Positions 30,610 to 39,590 of a stretch of DNA of 64,000 bases are shown here, piece by piece. Origin of the DNA: Pseudoxanthomonas suwonensis 11-1 (GTDB taxonomy: Bacteria; Pseudomonadota; Gammaproteobacteria; Xanthomonadales; Xanthomonadaceae); NCBI RefSeq assembly GCF_000185965.1, contig NC_014924.1, positions 1,674,001 through 1,738,000 of the forward strand, read 5' to 3'. The notes beneath the pieces were generated by a model that saw only the letters and a program-made list of their open reading frames with translations, did no database searches and was not told the origin of the DNA. Made by a program: the position numbers and the translations under genes. Numbering within the stretch: position 1 is the stretch's first letter; every line of letters starts with the position of its first letter.

Positions 30610-31242
30610 ATGCAGAACCGCTTCCGCCACGCCCGCCTCGGACTGCTTGCCCTGGCCCTCGTTTCCAGCACCGCCTTTGCTGGTGCGCGCGATGAACTGG
30701 TGCGCTTCACCAGCGGCCTGAAGGGGCTGGAAGGGCGTTTCGAGCAGCAGGTGTTCGACGCCAACGGCCGCAGCAAGGAGCGCAGCAGCGGCAGTGTCGC
30801 CGTATCCGCGCCGCGCCTGTTCCGCTGGGAGTACCAGAAGCCGTTCGCCCAGCTGATCGTCGCCGACGGCCAGAAGGTCTGGGTCTACGAACCGGACCTC
30901 AAGCAGGCCACGGTCAAGTCGCAGGGCGAGGAAGAGCGCAACAGCCCGCTGGTGGCGCTGTTCGAGCCGGCCCGGCTGGACCGGCAGTTCGACGTCAGCG
31001 AGGAGGCCACCGCCAGCGAAGGCCTGCAATGGCTGACCCTGACCCCGAAGATCGACACCGAGGCCAGCTTCCAGGTCGCGCGGCTGGGCTTCGGCCCGCA
31101 GGGCCTGGCCCGGATGCAGGTCACCGACCTGGTCGGGCAGAAGACCGAGATCCGGTTCGATGCCTGGAAGCGCAACCCGTCCTTCGGCGCCGGAACCTTC
31201 GTGTTCAAGCCGGGCAAGGACGTGGACGTGGTCGGTCACTGA
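30610..31242 (+). CDS. lolA: Outer-membrane lipoprotein carrier LolA
   Basis: LolA shuttles lipoproteins across the periplasm from LolCDE to LolB. The 210-residue protein has a signal peptide (RLGLLALALVSSTAFA), then LKGLEGRFEQQVFDANGRSK, RLFRWEYQKPFAQLIVADGQ and VWVYEPDLKQATVKSQ, all typical of LolA. ATG 30610 is used because the signal peptide follows at once. The ftsK-lolA-rarA order is conserved across gammaproteobacteria. Its clients here would include Lpp-like and FlgH lipoproteins. Confidence 0.96.
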   Translation: MQNRFRHARLGLLALALVSSTAFAGARDELVRFTSGLKGLEGRFEQQVFDANGRSKERSSGSVAVSAPRLFRWEYQKPFAQLIVADGQKVWVYEPDLKQATVKSQGEEERNSPLVALFEPARLDRQFDVSEEATASEGLQWLTLTPKIDTEASFQVARLGFGPQGLARMQVTDLVGQKTEIRFDAWKRNPSFGAGTFVFKPGKDVDVVGH

Positions 31243-31319
31243 GCCGTCGCCGGCGGCAGTGCCGCCGGCCTGCCTAATCCGACACACGGCGGGATGCGCC
31301 AGCGCTCTATCATGGACGC

Positions 31320-32717
31320 ATGAGCCGCACCCGCCGTACTTCTTCCGCCGAGCCCGACCTGCTGGCCACTCCGGAAACCCCAGCCGATACGTCACGCCAG
31401 GAAGCGATGCGCCCCCTGGCCGAGCGCATGCGCCCGCGCAGCCTCGACGAGATGGTCGGCCAGCGCCGCCTGCTCGCGCCCGGTTCGGCCCTGCGCCGAG
31501 CCGTGGAAGGGGGCAGGGTGCATTCGATGATCCTGTGGGGGCCGCCGGGCTGCGGCAAGACCACGCTGTCGCTGCTGCTGGCGCAGTACGCCGATGCCGA
31601 GTTCCGCGCCATCTCCGCCGTGCTGTCGGGCCTGCCCGAGGTGCGCCAGGTCCTGGCCGAGGCCGGCCAGCGCTTCGACGCCGGGCGCCGCACCGTCCTG
31701 TTCGTGGACGAGGTGCACCGCTTCAACAAGACCCAGCAGGACGCGTTCCTGCCGCATATCGAACGCGGCAGCATCGTGTTCGTCGGCGCGACCACCGAGA
31801 ACCCTTCGTTCGAACTCAACTCGGCGTTGCTGTCGCGCTGCCGCGTGCACGTGCTGGAGGCGGTCTCGGCCGACGACATCGTCGATGCGCTCAAGCGTGC
31901 GCTCGATGACGAAGAGCGCGGCCTGGGCGGGCAGGGGATCGTGGTGGAGGAGGGGGCGCTGCGCGAGATCGCCGGTGCCGCGGACGGCGACGTGCGCCGC
32001 GCCCTGACCCTGCTGGAGATCGCCGCCGAACTGGCCGCGGACGAGGGCGGCCACATCACCGAATCGACCCTGCTGCAGGTGCTGGCCGACCGCACCCGCC
32101 GCTTCGACAAGGGCGGCGAGCAGTTCTACGACCAGATCTCGGCGCTGCACAAGTCGGTGCGCAGCTCCAATCCGGACGCCGCCGTGTACTGGCTGGCGCG
32201 CATGCTCGACGGTGGCTGCGACCCGGCCTACCTGGCCCGGCGCCTGACCCGCATGGCGGTGGAGGACATCGGCCTGGCCGATCCGCGCGCCCTGCAGATG
32301 TCCATCGACGCCTGGGACACGTTCGAACGCCTGGGTCGTCCCGAAGGCGACCTGGCCCTGGCCCAGGTCGCGATCTACCTGGCCAGCACCGCCAAGTCGA
32401 ACGCGGCCTATGCGGCCTACAACGCGGCCAAGGCCGACGTGCACCAGTACGGTACGGCCGAGGTGCCCATGCACCTGCGCAACGCGCCAACGAAGCTGAT
32501 GAAGCAGCTGGGCTACAACAAGGGCTACCAGTACGACCACGACGCGGCCGGTGGCGTGGCCCTGGACCAGACCGGGTTCCCGGACGTGATGGGCGAGCGC
32601 GTGTACTACCGCCCGGTGGACCGTGGCCTGGAGATCAAGGTCAGGGAGAAGCTGGACCGGCTGCGCGAGGCGCGCGAGGAGGCGCGCCGCCAGCGTGATC
32701 CGAAAGCCGGCAAGTAG
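31320..32717 (+). CDS. rarA: Replication-associated recombination ATPase RarA
   Basis: RarA (MgsA) is an AAA+ protein acting at stalled forks. The 465-residue protein has RPRSLDEMVGQRRLLAPGS, Walker A LWGPPGCGKTTLSLLLA, Walker B FVDEVHRFNKTQQDAFLP, the sensor ATTENPSFELNSALLSRCR, and the RarA-specific C-terminal block KSVRSSNPDAAVYWLARML with AMEDIGLADP-like MAVEDIGLADPRAL. It follows lolA by 77 bases in the conserved order. Confidence 0.97.
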   Translation: MSRTRRTSSAEPDLLATPETPADTSRQEAMRPLAERMRPRSLDEMVGQRRLLAPGSALRRAVEGGRVHSMILWGPPGCGKTTLSLLLAQYADAEFRAISAVLSGLPEVRQVLAEAGQRFDAGRRTVLFVDEVHRFNKTQQDAFLPHIERGSIVFVGATTENPSFELNSALLSRCRVHVLEAVSADDIVDALKRALDDEERGLGGQGIVVEEGALREIAGAADGDVRRALTLLEIAAELAADEGGHITESTLLQVLADRTRRFDKGGEQFYDQISALHKSVRSSNPDAAVYWLARMLDGGCDPAYLARRLTRMAVEDIGLADPRALQMSIDAWDTFERLGRPEGDLALAQVAIYLASTAKSNAAYAAYNAAKADVHQYGTAEVPMHLRNAPTKLMKQLGYNKGYQYDHDAAGGVALDQTGFPDVMGERVYYRPVDRGLEIKVREKLDRLREAREEARRQRDPKAGK

Positions 32718-32767
32718 GAATGGAACGCCCGTGCCACGGAGGCCGGGCGGGGAAGAGGAGCAAGGGA

Positions 32768-33160
32768 ATGCGCAGGATCCTGATCATCGCCATGCTGGCG
32801 TCGCTGCCGGCCACGGCACCGGCACAGCAGATCCACAAATGCGTCGCCGGCAACGGCGAGGTCTCCTACCAGTCCGATCCCTGCGGGGACGGGCGCGAGG
32901 CGGCGAAGACCTGGGAGCATGGCGAGTATGCGCCGGCAGCTCCGGTGCAGTTGCCCGCCAGTTCCCGCACGACCAGCGGCAGCTCGCGCAGGGGTGGGGC
33001 TTCTTCCACCCGTGTCGATCCCTCGTCGACCGCCGAACGCCGGTGCGAGGCCGCCCGTCGCCAGCGCGAATCCATCCTCCAGCACGAGCGCATTGGCCAG
33101 CGCTCGATGGAGCTGCGCCGCGAGCTGGACCGGAGGGTTGCCGAGGCCTGCAACCGCTAG
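32768..33160 (+). CDS. Exported DUF4124-type protein
   Basis: The 130-residue protein has a signal peptide (MRRILIIAMLASLPATAPAQ) and the DUF4124-like opening QIHKCVAGNGEVSYQSDPC with its two cysteines. A Ser/Arg-rich linker and a charged helix (RRCEAARRQRESILQHERIG) follow. DUF4124 has no known function; many family members sit in the Xanthomonadaceae periplasm. The start is chosen for the signal peptide and the GAGGAGCAAGGG purine tract directly upstream. It is 50 bases after rarA. Confidence 0.8.
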   Translation: MRRILIIAMLASLPATAPAQQIHKCVAGNGEVSYQSDPCGDGREAAKTWEHGEYAPAAPVQLPASSRTTSGSSRRGGASSTRVDPSSTAERRCEAARRQRESILQHERIGQRSMELRRELDRRVAEACNR

Positions 33161-33198
33161 CGGCTGCAGGCCCCATCGCATCCCGGCACAGCCGCTGG

Positions 33199-35676
33199 CT
33201 AGTTGCCGGCCTTCCGCTGCGCCGCGGCCAGCGCCAGGAACATGAAGTTCTCCGCGCCGCCTCCGATCACGTACTCGCGCTGCTGCCAGAAGTACGGCCA
33301 GGACTTCAGTTCCGGCAGGTCCGGGCGGATCAGTGCGGTGCCGGAGATCACGCCGCCGGGAATATAGCCCCAGTCGGCGCGGTTGGTGCCATAGGCCACG
33401 GTGGCGGAGTTGGCGCCTACGCCGGAGGCGAAGGACTCGGTCACGTTGCCCGGGTGCACGCCCAGCACGAAGTTGAGCGAGTCCATCTGCAGCGCGTCGC
33501 TGGTGTGCTGAGGCCAGCCCTTGCGGAAGTAGTACTGGTCCACGCCGAAACGCTGGATGTCCCAGCCCGCGCCCCAGATGTAGGGCACGTAGGGCACCCG
33601 GTACGGGGTCTTGGTGGCGTCGTCGGCGAGCCTGGCCTGGTGCGCGGCAACGGCCGCGTCGACCTCGCGCAGGAATCCGGCGTCCCTTACCAGGGGCAGG
33701 GCGACCGCGAGCGAGGGGCCGGTCTTGTCGATGGCCTCCACGATCTGCGGCTTCAGCGCCACCAGCCGCTCCACGTAGGCCGGGTCGCCGGTGCTGACCG
33801 CCAGCTCCGACAGCGCCGCGACCTTGGCGCCGATGCTGTCTGCGCGGTCGATCGCCCTGGCAGCCAGGTCGATCGCCGCATCCAGGGCTTCCTGCGCCAT
33901 GGCCGGGTTCGAAGGCTTCAGCACCCGCGCCGCCACCGCCAGGCCCGATGCAGTGCCCAGTTCGCGGTCGGGATCGTCCTCGGTGAACACCCAGCGGTCG
34001 TCCTGCAGCGAGGACGTGCTGCCGGTGCGGCCGCCGGGGGGCAGGGCGGGGTCGTAGGCCAGGTTGTCTGTCTGGGTGGTGACGTCGCCGAGCAGCACGT
34101 ACTGCTCCAGCGTCGGCTCGATCACGCCGCGGTAGGTCCGGCCCAGGGCGCGGTAGCCGGCCAGCACGTTGAGCAGGCCGTGCTCGATCTGCTGGATCGC
34201 ATCGTTGACGCCGTCCGGGCGCAGCATGTGGGTTTCGCGGCGTGCCTGGTCGATGGTCGTGGCGTCGTGGTCCAGGCCGAACTCCTCGACCATCTGCGCC
34301 AGCAGCTTGATCGTGCCCATCTGGCTCTCGATGCGCAGGTCGTAGTCGCCGGCGTCGTGCCAGCCGCCCACGTCCATGCCGGGGATGCGGTCGCCGGGCT
34401 TGAAGCGGGTGAGGGTGTCCGGACCCTGGTCGTAGCCGTCGAAGTGCACCCCGGCCGGGGCCATGCGCGCATCATCCATGTGGTCCAGGCCATGCCAGGT
34501 GCGGTAGTTCTCCTTGACCAGCATGTGGCACATCTGCGCCGGCAGGAAATACTCCAGCGTCGGCTGCCACACGCCGCGGTCGAACACGTCCTCGCCGATG
34601 CGGAACGCATGCGTGCGCTTGCCGCGGTAGGACAGCTCGTACATGCCCGGCTCGCGCACCGCGCTCAGGTCCGCGGTCAGGTAGTGGTAGCGCAGGAAGC
34701 CGCCCCAGGCCCTGGGCGTGTAGCGCCCGGCTTCCTTCGGGCCATCCTCGGTCATCCGGTAGAGGATCAGCGGATCGGCGCGGGTGTCGCGCTTGTCCTG
34801 CTCGATGATCACGGTCTTGGCCTGGCCGGGCCGATAACCGACCTGGGAGACCTGGACCACCGGCTCGTAGCGCCACTTCGGATCGACGTTGGGCGTGACC
34901 ACCCATGTGATCGCATCGTGCGTAGCGCCCGGGCGGGTCAGCTCGCGCACGATGTACCAGCCGTTGTTCATGTTGCCGCGGCCGTCGATCAGGTCCAGCC
35001 GGCCACTGCGACTTTCGATCTTCATCCGCTGCAGCGGGCTTTCCGGCGCCACCACCAGGGAGCGGCCGCTGGCCAGCGGCGCGGTCAGGGTGTGGCCCTC
35101 GATCGTCGTGACCGGGCCGTTGGCCTGGCGCGGGAAGGTCCCGGCATTGCCATCCATCAGGAACGACTTGCCGAACAGATCGGTCGGGAACAGTTCGAAG
35201 TTGAAGCCGACCTTGCCGTCCCACTCCGGCGGCAGCGGCTCGTCCAGGTGGACCGAGACCTGGAAGGCGTGGCCATCCAGCGGCGTGACCGCGACCTCGT
35301 AGCGGAAGTCCAGGTCCGGGTATTCGATGGGGTTGAAGCCCTTGCGGTTCTTGCTGTCGTCCGGATAGCGCAGGGCCTGGACCAGGCTGCCGTTGGCCGC
35401 GTCGTAGCGGGCCTTGCCATCGCCAGCCGGCACCGGCGACCACTGGCCCGGCGACGGCTCCAGCCGCAGGTCGCCATTGGCGGCCACGCGCTCGCCATGC
35501 TGGATCACGGTCACGCCGGTCTGGTGGCCATCGGGATAGATATCGGCGAATACGGTGACGTTGAGCCCCGGCGCCTCGAAATAGCCTTGCTCGTTGAGCT
35601 TCAGGCTCGACGCCGCCTGAGCCTGGAACGCGAGTACCGCCGCGATAGCCAACCCGATCCTGCGCTTGTAGTGCAT
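33199..35676 (-). CDS. Secreted glycoside hydrolase family 9 protein
   Basis: An exported 825-residue glycosidase. It begins with a signal peptide (MHYKRRIGLAIAAVLAFQAQA), continues with a long N-terminal region ending in the Ig-like CelD_N domain (VSQVGYRPGQAKTVIIEQ, SYRGKRTHAFRIGEDVF), then a catalytic alpha/alpha barrel with the GH9 aspartates in GGWHDAGDYDLR and the C-terminal NFVLGVHPGNVTESFASGVG. The proton-donor Glu is probably in GGGAENFMFLAL. GH9 enzymes are mainly endoglucanases, but CelD_N-type members include exo-glucosaminidases and cellobiohydrolases, so the substrate (beta-glucan or chitin-type) is open. It stands alone at the left border of the low-GC island. Confidence 0.9.
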   Translation of the reverse strand: MHYKRRIGLAIAAVLAFQAQAASSLKLNEQGYFEAPGLNVTVFADIYPDGHQTGVTVIQHGERVAANGDLRLEPSPGQWSPVPAGDGKARYDAANGSLVQALRYPDDSKNRKGFNPIEYPDLDFRYEVAVTPLDGHAFQVSVHLDEPLPPEWDGKVGFNFELFPTDLFGKSFLMDGNAGTFPRQANGPVTTIEGHTLTAPLASGRSLVVAPESPLQRMKIESRSGRLDLIDGRGNMNNGWYIVRELTRPGATHDAITWVVTPNVDPKWRYEPVVQVSQVGYRPGQAKTVIIEQDKRDTRADPLILYRMTEDGPKEAGRYTPRAWGGFLRYHYLTADLSAVREPGMYELSYRGKRTHAFRIGEDVFDRGVWQPTLEYFLPAQMCHMLVKENYRTWHGLDHMDDARMAPAGVHFDGYDQGPDTLTRFKPGDRIPGMDVGGWHDAGDYDLRIESQMGTIKLLAQMVEEFGLDHDATTIDQARRETHMLRPDGVNDAIQQIEHGLLNVLAGYRALGRTYRGVIEPTLEQYVLLGDVTTQTDNLAYDPALPPGGRTGSTSSLQDDRWVFTEDDPDRELGTASGLAVAARVLKPSNPAMAQEALDAAIDLAARAIDRADSIGAKVAALSELAVSTGDPAYVERLVALKPQIVEAIDKTGPSLAVALPLVRDAGFLREVDAAVAAHQARLADDATKTPYRVPYVPYIWGAGWDIQRFGVDQYYFRKGWPQHTSDALQMDSLNFVLGVHPGNVTESFASGVGANSATVAYGTNRADWGYIPGGVISGTALIRPDLPELKSWPYFWQQREYVIGGGAENFMFLALAAAQRKAGN

Positions 35677-35859
35677 TGTCTCTCCCCGGAATCGCGGCCG
35701 GCACGAGCGGCCAGTCTCGACATGCAAAGCCAAATTGGACTCAAAAATTGTCTTTTAATTCAAGGGCGTAGCTGATATCGACGACCGGCGTACGGCCGGC
35801 TAAGCGAATTCCTCGAGAAGTCCAGTATTTAAGGGCAAAGAGGCTCAAACAAGAGGTTT

Positions 35860-37296
35860 ATGCTCTCTAAGCGGAAATCCACTGAGCAAGCTGGCATGGT
35901 CAAGTCCAGTGATGTCTCCTCACCGGCGGTGATCGCCTTCGCCGTCGGATCGTTCGTGCATTCGGATAGCCGAACCTACCAGGTGGAGTCCCTAGATGGA
36001 TCGGGAAGCTTATTAGCGCGCGACATCGAGACCGGCGAGATGGCTCGCCTTCTGCAGGACGAACTTACTCCCAGTCCACACGCATTTACCGGCGACCTGG
36101 CACGGATAAGTGAAGAAGAGATAGCTCGTGCATTGCGTCAGTACTCCGTCCTCGCCCCTTTCATAAGCCAGAAGGCTACACGGGAAGACGTAGAGCGGTT
36201 GGCGAAGGAGCTCGAGCTGAAGCGCGCGCACATCTACGGGCAACTTTCCAAGCTTCGTGCTGCACCGCACTTCACCACTCTTATCCGTCGCCCGCGTGGG
36301 AGGGGTAAGGGATGCTCGCTTGTTAGCGAAGCGGTAGACCGGGTGATCGAGAAGCAAGTCAGAGCGGCCGTCAAGGCGAGGCTGCCTCTCACCGTAAAAA
36401 CAATCTTCGAGGAAGTAGAGGCTGACTGTGCTCAGCAGGGCTTGAAGAGGCCATGTATGAAGACTGTTCGTAGTCGAATCGAGACGCTAGGGCCAGAGCT
36501 GCTCTTGCGAAAGAAGCATGGGGTCCGCCGAGCGAGGGAGCGCGTCACGGCGATGCCCGGGACCATTCCCGTCACGGCTCCTCTCGATATAGTCGAAGTG
36601 GATCATTCGCCGTTGGACATGTTTGTGGTGAGCTCACAGGATCGCGTATGTATCGGACGTGCATCGCTCACGGTGGTGATAGATACATTTAGCAGGGCAG
36701 TACTTGGTTTTCATCTTGGCTTAGAGCCACCAAGCGCCCTGACCGTTGCTTTAGCGCTAACTCATGCCGTGTTGCCAAAGAGTGTTTGGCTCAGCGAACG
36801 GGGCCTGAGCGACGCAGATTGGCCGGGCCACGGCCTCATGAAAACGCTGCGTGTTGACAACGCGGCGGAGTTCAGGTCGCCAGACTTCGAGGCTGCATGT
36901 GCGCGGTGGGGGATCGAGGTGACGTACCGCAAAAGAAAGGAAGACGGAGCATTCGTAGAGCGATTCATAGGGACAGTGCAGGGTTGGTGCTCGCAGGAGC
37001 CAGGCGCGAGCGGCAATGATCCGAAGAAGAAGAGGCGTGAAAAGGACCCTCGCGAAGATGCGCATATGACGCTCGCTGAGGCAGAGGCTTGGCTTGCTAG
37101 GCAGATCGTGCGGCGCTACCACCTAGCCCGTCACTCTTCACTTGGAATGGCGCCGTTGCAGGCGTGGCGGGCCGGTCTTATTGCCTCTGCAACGCCGAAG
37201 GCGATTTTGCTCGGCGGGGGAGATCCAAAGAGCTATAAGGGCTTGCACGCATACAACGAGGCCGCTACGCTCGAGAACGTTATCGGGGGTGTCTGA
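35860..37296 (+). CDS. TnsB/TniA-like DDE transposase lacking the C-terminal domain
   Basis: A 478-residue retroviral-integrase-type transposase. DNA-binding helical regions fill the first half (for example DVERLAKELELKRAHIYGQL). The catalytic triad is visible: Asp248 in DIVEVDHSPLDMF, Asp333 in LRVDNAAEFRS and Glu367 in GAFVERFIGTVQ, with 34-residue D-E spacing. It ends soon after HSSLGMAPLQAWRAGL, where TnsB/TniA proteins continue into a beta-barrel (Mu_transpos_C) domain of about 60-100 residues. No tnsA, tnsC/tniB or tniQ lies nearby, so it is an orphan remnant. Its GC and codon use are lower than neighbouring genes. The next gene starts at the base after its stop. Confidence 0.88.
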   Translation: MLSKRKSTEQAGMVKSSDVSSPAVIAFAVGSFVHSDSRTYQVESLDGSGSLLARDIETGEMARLLQDELTPSPHAFTGDLARISEEEIARALRQYSVLAPFISQKATREDVERLAKELELKRAHIYGQLSKLRAAPHFTTLIRRPRGRGKGCSLVSEAVDRVIEKQVRAAVKARLPLTVKTIFEEVEADCAQQGLKRPCMKTVRSRIETLGPELLLRKKHGVRRARERVTAMPGTIPVTAPLDIVEVDHSPLDMFVVSSQDRVCIGRASLTVVIDTFSRAVLGFHLGLEPPSALTVALALTHAVLPKSVWLSERGLSDADWPGHGLMKTLRVDNAAEFRSPDFEAACARWGIEVTYRKRKEDGAFVERFIGTVQGWCSQEPGASGNDPKKKRREKDPREDAHMTLAEAEAWLARQIVRRYHLARHSSLGMAPLQAWRAGLIASATPKAILLGGGDPKSYKGLHAYNEAATLENVIGGV

Positions 37297-38445
37297 ATGA
37301 AGCGATTCCGCAAGCCCGTAATTGTCGTCATATGCTTCTTGGCCATGCTTTCGTTTATGCAGAGCGCCCTCGCGGATGCTGGAAGCTTCGATATTGGCCT
37401 TGATGGGGAAACCCCCATTCCAAGTCTTGTGGCATCCCGGCTGAAAGAGTTGAGCAATCAGTCTGTTGGGCGTGTTCTCAGTCCTAATGAACTAGCCGAG
37501 TTCCAGGACATACTAAAGAAGCACGGGTGGCCTACCTATCGCACAAGCGGGCCAGAAATCATTGAGATCTGTGGCGACCTCTTGAGGCGCTCAGGGCAAG
37601 ATTTCAGCTTTCAACGGTATATGTTGAGGCTCTTGGACCAACAAGTAGGCGATGATATTCGGCCGGCAGCGTATGCAAGGATTGCCGACAACATCTATGC
37701 CGCGCATGAAGACAAACAGCTTTATGGAACTCTGTGGCGTTTGGATGGGGATCGCGCACTGACTTGGCCCCCGATAAAGTCCGAAGACGGGATGCTCTTC
37801 TTCCGCGATTTTTATGGCATGCCAAGCTTGGATGAGGAACTGGCCGCGATTTCTAAGGCCTCGCCAGACTCTTACCACAACGTGTATGAGGGTGCTTTAG
37901 CCCAGCCGTCGGCAACGTATTCTCGCCCTGATATTCGCAGAACTCTCGGGGATCTTATCTACTTGGATCAGCAGCTGCGCAATGAGCTGAGCAAAGCTAA
38001 GGCCAAAGGTGACGAAGCTCTTTCCGAGAAGGTTCGAGAGAAGATTGTCGCAATCGACAGAGAGAACCTTTCAAGATTGAAGGCGATATTCGATGAGGTC
38101 GGATTCCCCACTCGCGAAATGGTGGGCATTGATGGTGTTTCTACCGCATTCTTGCTCGTCCAGCACGCGGACGAAGACCCACTCTTCCAACGACATGCGC
38201 TGGCATTGGCCGAACCGTTGATGAGGCAAAGACAAATGTCGAGGCGGCAGTTCGCCATGCTTTCAGATCGTGTGTCCCTGGCTTTCGGGGAACCACAAGT
38301 CTACGGGACGCAAATGGTGATGCAGGATGGGAAGTATGTACTTCAGCCCACAATAGATATTGATAATCTAGATTCGCGACGCAAGGAGATGGCTTTAGGG
38401 CCCCATTTAAAGATGCTTGAGAGTGCGAACTCTGACGAAAACTGA
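37297..38445 (+). CDS. Exported protein with two DUF6624-like repeats
   Basis: The 382-residue product has a signal peptide (VIVVICFLAMLSFMQSALA). The C-terminal half is a DUF6624 domain: VGFPTREMVG (about 268-277), LLVQHADEDPLFQ (286-298), LSDRVSLAFGEPQVYGTQ (322-339) and a DSRRKEMAL ending. The N-terminal half keeps the same landmarks in degraded form: GWPT (77-80), FQ (105-106), ARIADN (127-132) and KQLYGT (140-145), with nearly identical spacing, so the gene arose by internal duplication. DUF6624 has no established function. It begins directly after the transposase stop and is followed after 16 bases by another exported protein. AT-rich codon use indicates recent acquisition. Confidence 0.8.
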   Translation: MKRFRKPVIVVICFLAMLSFMQSALADAGSFDIGLDGETPIPSLVASRLKELSNQSVGRVLSPNELAEFQDILKKHGWPTYRTSGPEIIEICGDLLRRSGQDFSFQRYMLRLLDQQVGDDIRPAAYARIADNIYAAHEDKQLYGTLWRLDGDRALTWPPIKSEDGMLFFRDFYGMPSLDEELAAISKASPDSYHNVYEGALAQPSATYSRPDIRRTLGDLIYLDQQLRNELSKAKAKGDEALSEKVREKIVAIDRENLSRLKAIFDEVGFPTREMVGIDGVSTAFLLVQHADEDPLFQRHALALAEPLMRQRQMSRRQFAMLSDRVSLAFGEPQVYGTQMVMQDGKYVLQPTIDIDNLDSRRKEMALGPHLKMLESANSDEN

Positions 38446-38461
38446 ACGGTGGGGCAGTTGA

Positions 38462-38845
38462 ATGTATCGATACTGTGTGTCTCTGGCATTCTTTGTGGCA
38501 GCTGCCGCCGGGGCTGCACCGGCGGAGGTGAACGAAATGCTCGATTCGAGTGCAGACGCTCGGACGGTACTAGCATGCCATGAAAGCTATGTTAAGAAGT
38601 TTTCCGCCATTCGGCCTGCTCTTTCTGCTACGGACGTTGCCATTGGGGCAAAAGCACACTGCGCTGACGAGGCCCGGATCTTCGAGAAGAATCTCCGGGC
38701 AGGGCGCATGAGCAACGCAGCTGAAGCGTGGCTCTTACCAGAATCCATCGATCGGCATATAGATAAATTCAACGATTACAAATTCTCTTACACCGTGGAC
38801 CTCTACCTAAAGAGCTTGATCGGAGAGCCTCAAGACGACGGTTAG
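38462..38845 (+). CDS. Small exported hypothetical protein
   Basis: Unrecognised 127-residue product. It has a short signal peptide (MYRYCVSLAFFVAAAAGAAPA) and an alpha-helical mature domain of about 105 residues with two cysteines (VLACHESY and KAHCADEA) that could form a disulfide. It lies 16 bases after the DUF6624 gene in the same orientation and with the same low-GC codon use, so the two are probably expressed together and may act as partners outside the cytoplasm. Confidence 0.6.
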   Translation: MYRYCVSLAFFVAAAAGAAPAEVNEMLDSSADARTVLACHESYVKKFSAIRPALSATDVAIGAKAHCADEARIFEKNLRAGRMSNAAEAWLLPESIDRHIDKFNDYKFSYTVDLYLKSLIGEPQDDG

Positions 38846-38892
38846 GCCACTATATGCGAGCGAAGTAGCAGAGGGCGGTCGGAAGCCGCCAC

Positions 38893-39497
38893 TCAGGATC
38901 GACCGCGCTCGTATATGAAATCCATATTAGATAATGATTCTGCAAGGCGGCGAGTGAATTGTTCCTGCTCAGCGGTTCCGATGGCGCCAGCACGCACTTT
39001 TCGTACAGCAAGCATTTCACTTTCCGCGTCTGCGATTTCGCCGGTTTGAGTTAACAGCATTGAGGCCACTGTATCGGCCCGACCGAGCCCGCCTATGCAA
39101 TTGACAACGACGCGTCTGCCCGCGTGGAGTTGGACCGACAGTTCCTGTCCTTGAGCACTCCAGGTTCTCATCCGGCTCAGATCAGGCGCGGCGCCGTCCA
39201 CGATGCGAACACCATGCCACTTCAAGCCCAACACAGGCACGCCTGGGGAGATCTTGAAGGCGCAGCTCTTTAAACTCCCAAGCTCGATGAGCGAGATGAG
39301 AGTTGAGGCGCCCCAAAGCCTTAACGGCCAATAGATCGGCCTCTAGATCCCGTGCCCAAGAGCCGGTCATTGCGGGGGCCTTGGTGCTTCCCAGGCGAAG
39401 GTGGTTCCGAAAGCGCCAACTTGTCTGCCGACGCAAGCCGGGCGACTCGGAGCGGATGCGTCTCGTTTGTCCGGATTGAAGGTGGGGTGCCGTTCAA
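38893..39497 (-). pseudogene. CDKN3-like dual-specificity phosphatase, broken by two frameshifts
   Basis: Three consecutive minus-strand frames together rebuild one protein of the CDKN3-like phosphatase family. Frame one (from about 39497) gives THPLRVARLASADKLALSE and PGKHQGP; frame two gives MTGSWARDLEADLLAVKA; frame three gives WGASTLISLIELGSLKSCAF through to the end. Joining them needs removal of one base from the run of five G at 39374-39378 and one from the AAA at 39315-39317 (plus-strand letters). The catalytic loop reads VVNCIGGLGRAD: the Cys-X5-Arg is kept but the usual His before Cys is Asn. Upstream start is uncertain (TTG 39497 is one option). Decay or sequencing error in homopolymers are both possible. 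Confidence 0.7.
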
Positions 39498-39590
39498 TCC
39501 AGTTCTAGCGAGACCTTGGGAAGTGAGGTTTACGAGAAGCCTTCATGGGCAAGTCACGTAAGACATTTAGCCACTGACGCGGTCTTTGCC

